A stretch of DNA of 64,000 nt from assembly GCA_017654735.1 (NCBI GenBank), contig JADPYG010000088.1:4402001-4466000 (forward strand), read 5' to 3'. The notes beneath the pieces were generated by a model. The model saw only the letters and a program-made list of their open reading frames with translations. It ran no database searches and had not been told where the DNA came from. Positions 58,204-64,000 of the stretch are shown in pieces; the first letter of the stretch is position 1; each line of letters begins with the position of its first letter. This DNA comes from Vishniacozyma victoriae. Its lineage: Eukaryota; Basidiomycota; Tremellomycetes; Tremellales; Bulleribasidiaceae. A program made the translations under genes and the position numbers.

Positions 58204-60551
58204 CTACCCCTTAAACGGGTAAGCAAGGGCGCCTGTAGCGACAGGATCGATGATGCCAGCATGCTGCTCAGTCAGTGTTGCCATCTCTAGAGACCACATG
58301 TCACTCACCTGTAGTGCGGCGGCCACGTCCCAGAGCATGTAATCACATCCTGCCGCGGCGTAGAGTGAGATACTGATGGGAAGATACTCGGTATGATTGG
58401 TGATGGTCGACTCGTACGGCACTTGTCCGATTGGCACGACGAGTTGAGGGACACCCGACATCTGGGCAACGTATCCAAAGCCGAACGGTACTCGGGGGGC
58501 TGATCTGTAAAGATTCTACATGGTCAGCCTGTCAGATAGTCGGTCGTTATGGTTTATTGACTTACCCTGTAAGAGGTGGATCCAGTGTTGGCGGGCTCGG
58601 CGTAGATGGCGTTCGAGCATGTGGTATCATCCTTGATGAGCACATCGCTGGTGATGAATTCCTGGTAATATTCCTTTTTCGCCAGACCATCATTGAACAG
58701 CTCTTGGGAGACATTGTTTGCTCCGTACTGCCACCTGACCAAGGGTGAAGGGCTAACGAAAGGAAGTCGTCCATCGTTCTGGGCGGCATAGTCCTCGTAC
58801 CAAGGCTGCCCAAAGTTCGTCCACTGGTAATAGGTGATCAAGTTGCCGTATACCTCCTCCATGTAATCGCTACTCGAAGCGTTCTGGGCGTCGAATCGGC
58901 CGGTAGAGTTCCAATAACCCTCGAGACTTTGGTTATCGACCGAAGAGGGGGCAAGGAAGTCGGTCAATGCAGTTCTGAACTTGTCATACTGCTCAGTTCC
59001 AGCATAGTCATCATCAAAGGTCCAAGAGGAATTGGGAACGATCAAAGTCTTATTGTCAGCTATATTCGGAAAAAGTAGACATACAGTAGGAAAAGTGGAG
59101 TAGTTGCCAAACTTGTCGCCGTACATGGCTCGGGCAAACGCGGCTCCGTCGTTTGCATCTCGGGTGAAGAATCCGGCGGTGTCCTGAGTGGCTTGCAGAG
59201 GAATGGCGCCTTCGAGGGAAATAGCTCCCCATGAGGGTCGGAGACCGAAGACTCCTTGGTTCCCAGCGGGACCAGTAATACTGCCACCACTAGATTATCA
59301 GGTTCGACTTCGCTCAGAGGAACTGGTGACTTACGTGTCCGATCCAATAGTCTCGTCCAACCAGGAGTATGCTCCGATCGAAGCACCAGGCCCACTTGAG
59401 GATGAAGAGGGCTGCTGGTATCCGTCTCCTCGGGGATTGAATGGAGAAAGCTGGTCTACCCAATCTGCAGTGGCAGTTTCACCGTTGGCGAACTGACTGG
59501 TCTTGGCCCGACCAACAATGATAGCGCCCTATTGTAGGTCAGAGCAAAACCTTGCCGGTAGAGGATATACGTACCTGGTCTACCAAGTGTTGAATAGCAG
59601 CCGCAGTGACCTCCTTGGCAGGGTAGGTGTTGAAATAAGCCCTACTGCCTCCACCAGTCTGTAAGCCAGCCATATCGAATAAGTCCTTGACAGCGATTCG
59701 GCGACCTTCCAATGGTCGGGGATTGGGTAGATCCATGGTGTAAAGCCTGGATGGGACGGGGATTGAAAGGGTGTTGAGTCCTGCGACGGGACTGGAGAGA
59801 TCGGTAAAGGTGTTTCCGGCGGTATGAATGACTGGAGATGTGAATGCCTGGGCTTCGTCTCGATAGACTCGATAAACCTCTGTCAACGAGACCTCATCAC
59901 CAATTTTAGCGAGGTAGGGACCTTGGGGGATCTGAGAGGTTAGGGAAGGTATACAGGGACGATGGGATTGTCTCACCGTGGCCGCAGCTACATGGGCAAG
60001 TCCAATATCCTTGACTGAAGATGTCGCGTTGCCACTCTTGACGATCAAAGAGCCTCCCCAGCCCTTCAGACAATCGGCAACATCTCCCGCAACATGGAAA
60101 GAGGAGTCCGTGGTGAGCATGATAGCTACCATGAATGCCTAGAACGGTCAGCAGCAACCCTTCCTCACGCTAGACGAAAACGCACCTCGTCCCAGACATC
60201 ATCAGAAGTCCCATACTTCTCGACTGCCTTGCCGAGCACGTCACATGTAACCTCACCGGCGACCTTGAAGACCGTTACGGGTAAAGTGGTCCCCTTGTAC
60301 CCGTCCAACCCCCAATCAGCAGCAGTAGAATACGACTTGTATACTGAACCAGTTGGTGAAATATACTGCTTTCCGTTGATCTCGAACGAGACCGACTCGG
60401 GTTCGAAAGTTGGGCTATTTGAACGTTTGATTACAGACTTCTCTAATGTTCGTCTAGCGTTGCGAGCGTAGTTCTCGTTTCCAGCAAGGGCGGACGACCC
60501 AGCAGTGATTACCGGAAGAGCCGCAATGACAGAGAGCAAGGAGGTAAGCAT
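58204..60551 (-). CDS. Secreted amidase (amidase-signature family)
   Basis: Amide hydrolase using a Ser-cisSer-Lys triad. The start at 60551 ([18 protein letters not shown]) gives a signal peptide. An extra N-terminal domain of about 200 residues precedes the catalytic fold, as in some fungal secreted amidases. Catalytic features: [19 protein letters not shown] (Lys), then [25 protein letters not shown] and [20 protein letters not shown] (both Ser residues in the signature). The final intron is 45 nt and in frame, so splicing removes 15 residues; the spliced tail ends in [19 protein letters not shown]. Physiological substrate unknown, perhaps amide nitrogen scavenging. Confidence 0.85.
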
Positions 60552-61817
60552 TCTGATTGTTTGGGTGCAGATGAGGAAATCAGTACGGACCTGCCGTTGT
60601 TTATGTACTTGAAATTTGGCCTCGTAGGCTTATCAGTGGAGGTAGTCCGAGTGGGGGTTTGTCACATCTGAAGTCATATCGTCCGGACCATTTCGCCCAT
60701 GATATCACTACCCAAGGTCTTTGCCAAGGGGCAAGGCCACTAGCGCCAGGGGTGGCATGAGTAAACCCCTGTCGGACCAATTATCCGTTGACTCGGAACT
60801 CGGAATTCGACCGGAGTCAACCATCCGTTCAATAGAGATAAGGCTCCTTGCCTTGAAAAGGCCGCCGGTAGCGAGATCATCGTCTCGGACATGGGTACAA
60901 GGTCTATCGCACGAGCGCGGGTGGTCACCGTACTGCATGGGCTGTCAAATGTGATTGGCTGTCAGGCGAGGTGATGCCCGAGGCTAACAAACTGGGCTTG
61001 CTAATTGCTGTGGTCAGGCACTATCTCCAAACCCGCCCACTCGGTCGGAGGGTTTCCGAGAGATATTCATATCTTCTGAGAGCACGCGAGGCATCTTCTC
61101 ATCTGCATATCTGTTGTGATCCAGATCCAATGCCAGAACCAGTCTGAAGGGGGCGATCCGTCGCCGAAAGCCCCACAGTCACAGACCTGGGGCCACGTGC
61201 ACTGGGACACTTGAACCGATGCCGCCTTAAACAAAAAATGCCGTGCAATGCAGAAAAGCGAGAGCGAAAGGCGTTTTGAATCCAAATTGAGAAGTCAGAG
61301 GTTCAAGTCCCGGTGACTGCTCTTTTGCTTTCTTTATACGCTTTGAACATCAGCATGAAAGGCTTTCGATCGATTTCGATGTCCAGCTCACAGATCGACG
61401 ATGCCGATGCCGTTTCGAGCTTACCCTGATTATGTTCCTGAAAGGGGCGTGCAGCTGGATCCGGATGCTGGACCTGTCGAGTTTCTTCTTGATTCCCGCA
61501 ACTCCAATATCTTCACGTAATCCTATGACCATTTCCAAAGAAGTGGAGGTGAGAGAGGGGCGGGAGCAGAGCATCGAGGTGGATAATTGCTTGGCGATAA
61601 ACTTGGATGAGGTACACCGTGATCAGGATTGGAAGAGGGGTTCTGCTTCTTTCGGGACAGAGGGCGTAGAAGGGTAGAAACTGTCAAGCCGATCATGGCG
61701 CTCAACCCTACGTCAACAATTCCCGCTCATATAATCTCTTGGACCAGGATTTTCACTTGTAGACTTCGTCCAACCTCAACTCTCGACCTTGCAAACACCA
61801 ACAACACACCTTTCATC
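60552..61817. promoter_or_regulatory. Divergent region between amidase and MFS gene, with tRNA-like remnant
   Basis: About 1.27 kb. Contains a tRNA-Trp-like remnant (separate entry), the palindrome GTCCGGAC at 60681-60688, TTGCC-AAGG-GGCAA at 60721-60734, CACGTG near 61194, and a TATAA-like element near 61730 on the MFS side. No protein-coding gene is supported. Confidence 0.4.
61250..61320 (+). pseudogene. Decayed tRNA-Trp(CCA)-like sequence
   Basis: The B-box consensus GGTTCAAGTCC occurs at 61300-61310, with a Pol III-type TTTT terminator at 61323-61326. Laid out as a class I tRNA, 71 nt: acceptor ends GCAG...CTGC pair, the anticodon arm reads TTTGA-ATCCAAA-TTGAG with anticodon CCA (Trp), a 5-nt variable region follows and the T-loop is TTCAAGT. 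However, the T-stem pairs poorly (AGAGG/CCCGG), the D-arm does not fold and acceptor positions 5-6 mismatch. It is best read as a remnant or chance B-box rather than a functional gene. Confidence 0.3.
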
Positions 61818-63900
61818 ATGGGCAAGAATAATCACACCTATATCCCAGAGGGCAATCGCGATGCGCCTGCTATGCGAGGCGATGACTTCGTCGCCGAGCC
61901 AACTGGTGTCGTCCCGCCCCCCTACCAGAAGTCCAGCAGAGACGTCGAGAAGGCCCATCTAGACAAGGAAGCCACAGTTGATGTAGCGTCTGAGAGGTCC
62001 TTGACCTTTGGAACAATGATGAAGGGCTCTGCTGCTTCTAAATTGACTGTCTTTGAGAGGAAGGCTGCTCTCATCAATGCGTGAGTCTCACATCAGCCTG
62101 CCTGTCTCTCGGGTGAAACATGCTGATGGAAATAGCGAAATCGATCAGATGGGCATGGGTCGATACCAGATCTGTATCTGGTTTTTGTGTGGATTCGGTT
62201 ATTTCTTGGATCTCGCCTGGTCGCAGGGTGTTGGACTGATCGGAACCTCCATCTTGTAAGCCCAATCTTGAGTAGTCGATGGCAGTGCTCATACTGCAGG
62301 CAAGAGATGAGTATTCCCGACTCTCGATCCGGTCTCCTGCCTACTCTTGGTAATGCTGGTCTCGCGTGAGTATTTTGAGAATCTATGCAAAGACCGCATT
62401 TGCTGACATCCCAGTATCGGTGCTTTCGGCTTCGGCTTCGCGGTAGATATCATCGGAAGAAAATGGGCATTCAATTTGACTTGCTTGATCACTTCAGTCT
62501 TCGGACTTCTTATCGTGAGTCTCCTGAACTTCTCCGCGTGACCTTTGCTGACTCCCAGGCTGCTCCTCGATACAATTACGAAGCCGTATGCGGTCTCTAC
62601 TTCTTATCGTGTATTGGTCTCGGCGGAAATATCCCCATCGATGCCTTGATCGCACTTGAATTCCTACCGCAGAATCGACGAAACCTTGTATCGCTCCTCT
62701 CCATGTGGCAGCCTATTGGTGTCGTCGCGGCTTCTGGTATCGCCTACGGCACCGTCGCCAAATACCGATGCGATCCAGAGATCTTGGGATGTCAAGACCC
62801 AGCTTACACCGGTCAAGGGACATGCTGCACCACTCAGTCCAACATGGGATGGCGATATCTGCTTATCATCCTCGGCGGCATGACTTTGCTCATCTTCTTC
62901 CTTCGATACTTTGTTTTCAACTTCCACGAGTCGCCCAAGTTCCTCTTGTCCAAGGGCAAGGAGCAGGAAGCTATCGATGTTCTCCACAGGATCGCCAAAT
63001 TCAACAAGCAGGCCCCACCCACACTCACCGTAGAGCACTTCCGAGCTGTCGATATCGATGCTGGAGTCGATCCCAAGGCTATCGAGGAAAGCAGGCCAAT
63101 GACATGGAAGGAGAGCACTGTAAAGGCATGGCTCAACTTCAAGGACAGTATGGTCAAGCTCAGTGGACTTTTCAGGAATAGACTACAGGCCTTCATCTTT
63201 GTCCTGTTGGCTGTCGCATACATGGTGAGTTCCCATCACAAGATGTAGTCCACGCTGACATTGTAAGGGAGACTACTGGTCGTTCAACTTGGCCGGATAC
63301 TTCTTGCCCATTATTCTATACCGAAACACCGTCAATAACGGTCAAAATTCCGTCAGCGATGTGTACAGACAATACGTCTACATCTATCTACCTGGTATTC
63401 TTGGTGCCGTACTCGCTCTCATTTTTGTCCAGTTGCCCTTGCTTGGTCGAAAGTGGTCTCTCGTTGGAGCTGCCATCTTGCAAGGTCTCGGTATGGCGAT
63501 GTATACTCAGGTCAACACCACTGCCGCCTACGTTGGATTGAACGCTTTCGCCTACATTATGCAGACTGTGAGTTTCGTCCTTCACAGTCATCAGCGGTAT
63601 TGATATCTAGCTTTTCAATGCTGTCCTATACGCCTCTGCTCCTGAGTTGTTCGCTACAGCATACCGAGGAAGTGCAAGTGGTATGCTTTCGGCCCTCGGT
63701 CGAATTGCCGGTATCGTCGCACCGTTTGCGGGTCAGGCTTTCCTCTCCTCCAATTCGAGTGGTGAGTTTTGCAGATATACCATGTGATGCAGGAGCTGAT
63801 GAGTCCAGGTATTCTATGGCTCGGTGCTGGAGGTATCTGGCTATCGGCTCTGATGATGGTCTTCTTGCCCGTCGAGATGAGGAAGAGGCAGATGTTCTAG
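61818..63900 (+). CDS. MFS transporter (Sugar_tr/SV2-like group)
   Basis: Twelve-TM secondary transporter with unknown substrate. The start at 61818 (MGKNNHTYIPEGNRDAPAMR) is preferred to an in-frame ATG at 61695, whose extension lacks family resemblance. The N-terminal cytosolic part is followed by EIDQMGMGRYQICIWFLCGF, GAFGFGFAVDIIGRKWAFN (the MFS D-x-x-G-R-K motif between TM2 and TM3), GNIPIDALIALEFLP, SMWQPIGVVAASGIAYG, a Cys-rich loop (DPEILGCQDPAYTGQGTCC), GDYWSFNLAGYFLPI and LPLLGRKWSLVGAAILQGL. It ends MMVFLPVEMRKRQMF. Seven to nine short introns. Close to the amidase and purine permease, so a nitrogen-related substrate is possible. Confidence 0.88.
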
Positions 63901-64000
63901 TCGTCTTGAAACAGGGTATTGTGTCCCATATCGATTGATATTGAGGAGTGGTGGATATACACGTGATGTAGGCATAGTATTTTGGTGGGCTCACCATATG

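Noticed and set aside
57742..58222. Overlapping plus-strand ORFs between the MFS and amidase genes
   Set aside because: Three competing frames with no recognisable family; treated as chance in promoter DNA.
1..64000. CRISPR arrays, insertion sequences, rRNA operons
   Set aside because: No regular spaced repeats, transposase or reverse-transcriptase frames, or rRNA cores seen; the organism is a fungus.

Overview
The window looks like nuclear chromosomal DNA from a basidiomycete yeast-like fungus, most probably a tremellomycete of the Cryptococcus/Kwoniella kind. Genes are dense and lie on both strands. Nearly every gene is cut by many introns of about 45-70 nt with GTRNGT donors and a CTGAT/CTGAC branch-point-like motif a few bases before the AG. 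Gene content is basidiomycete-typical: glyoxal oxidase, DUF6534-like membrane protein, CPL1-like cysteine-rich secreted protein. I rebuilt gene models by joining reading frames across these splice signals. Names come from recognised motifs, not database searches.

Layout. 0-4 kb: start of a secreted alpha-amylase (its 3' part lies beyond the left edge) and isocitrate lyase, both on minus. 4.8-11 kb: a 7-TM protein, a small Myb/SANT-like protein and a GPI-type glyoxal oxidase. 11-21 kb: housekeeping block with 3-isopropylmalate dehydrogenase (LEU2), an alanyl-tRNA editing protein, mitochondrial EF-G, a degenerate acyl-CoA-synthetase-like protein and a MAPR/Dap1-type cytochrome b5-like protein. 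21.8-34 kb: a Diaphanous-type formin, an SERBP1/Stm1-like ribosome-associated protein and a full-length ABCA-type transporter. 34-48.5 kb: CDK11-like kinase, complex I subunit NDUFA1 (a four-exon gene of 85 codons), eIF2B epsilon, cohesin loader Scc2/Mis4 and twinfilin. 50-64 kb: a more accessory stretch with a CPL1-like cysteine-rich secreted protein, a coiled-coil protein, an AzgA-type purine permease, a sugar-porter MFS protein, a secreted amidase and a second MFS transporter.

Functional reading. The left and right ends are rich in nutrient-acquisition genes (amylase, glyoxylate cycle, oxidase, purine permease, amidase, two MFS porters). The centre is conserved cell-biology and translation machinery. 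I found no CRISPR array, transposon, rRNA or intact tRNA. One decayed tRNA-Trp-like sequence lies at about 61.3 kb. No clearly new multi-gene system emerged. The best leads are an 8-nt microexon in LEU2, several proteins with altered catalytic motifs, 45-nt introns that keep the frame, and several palindromic promoter motifs.
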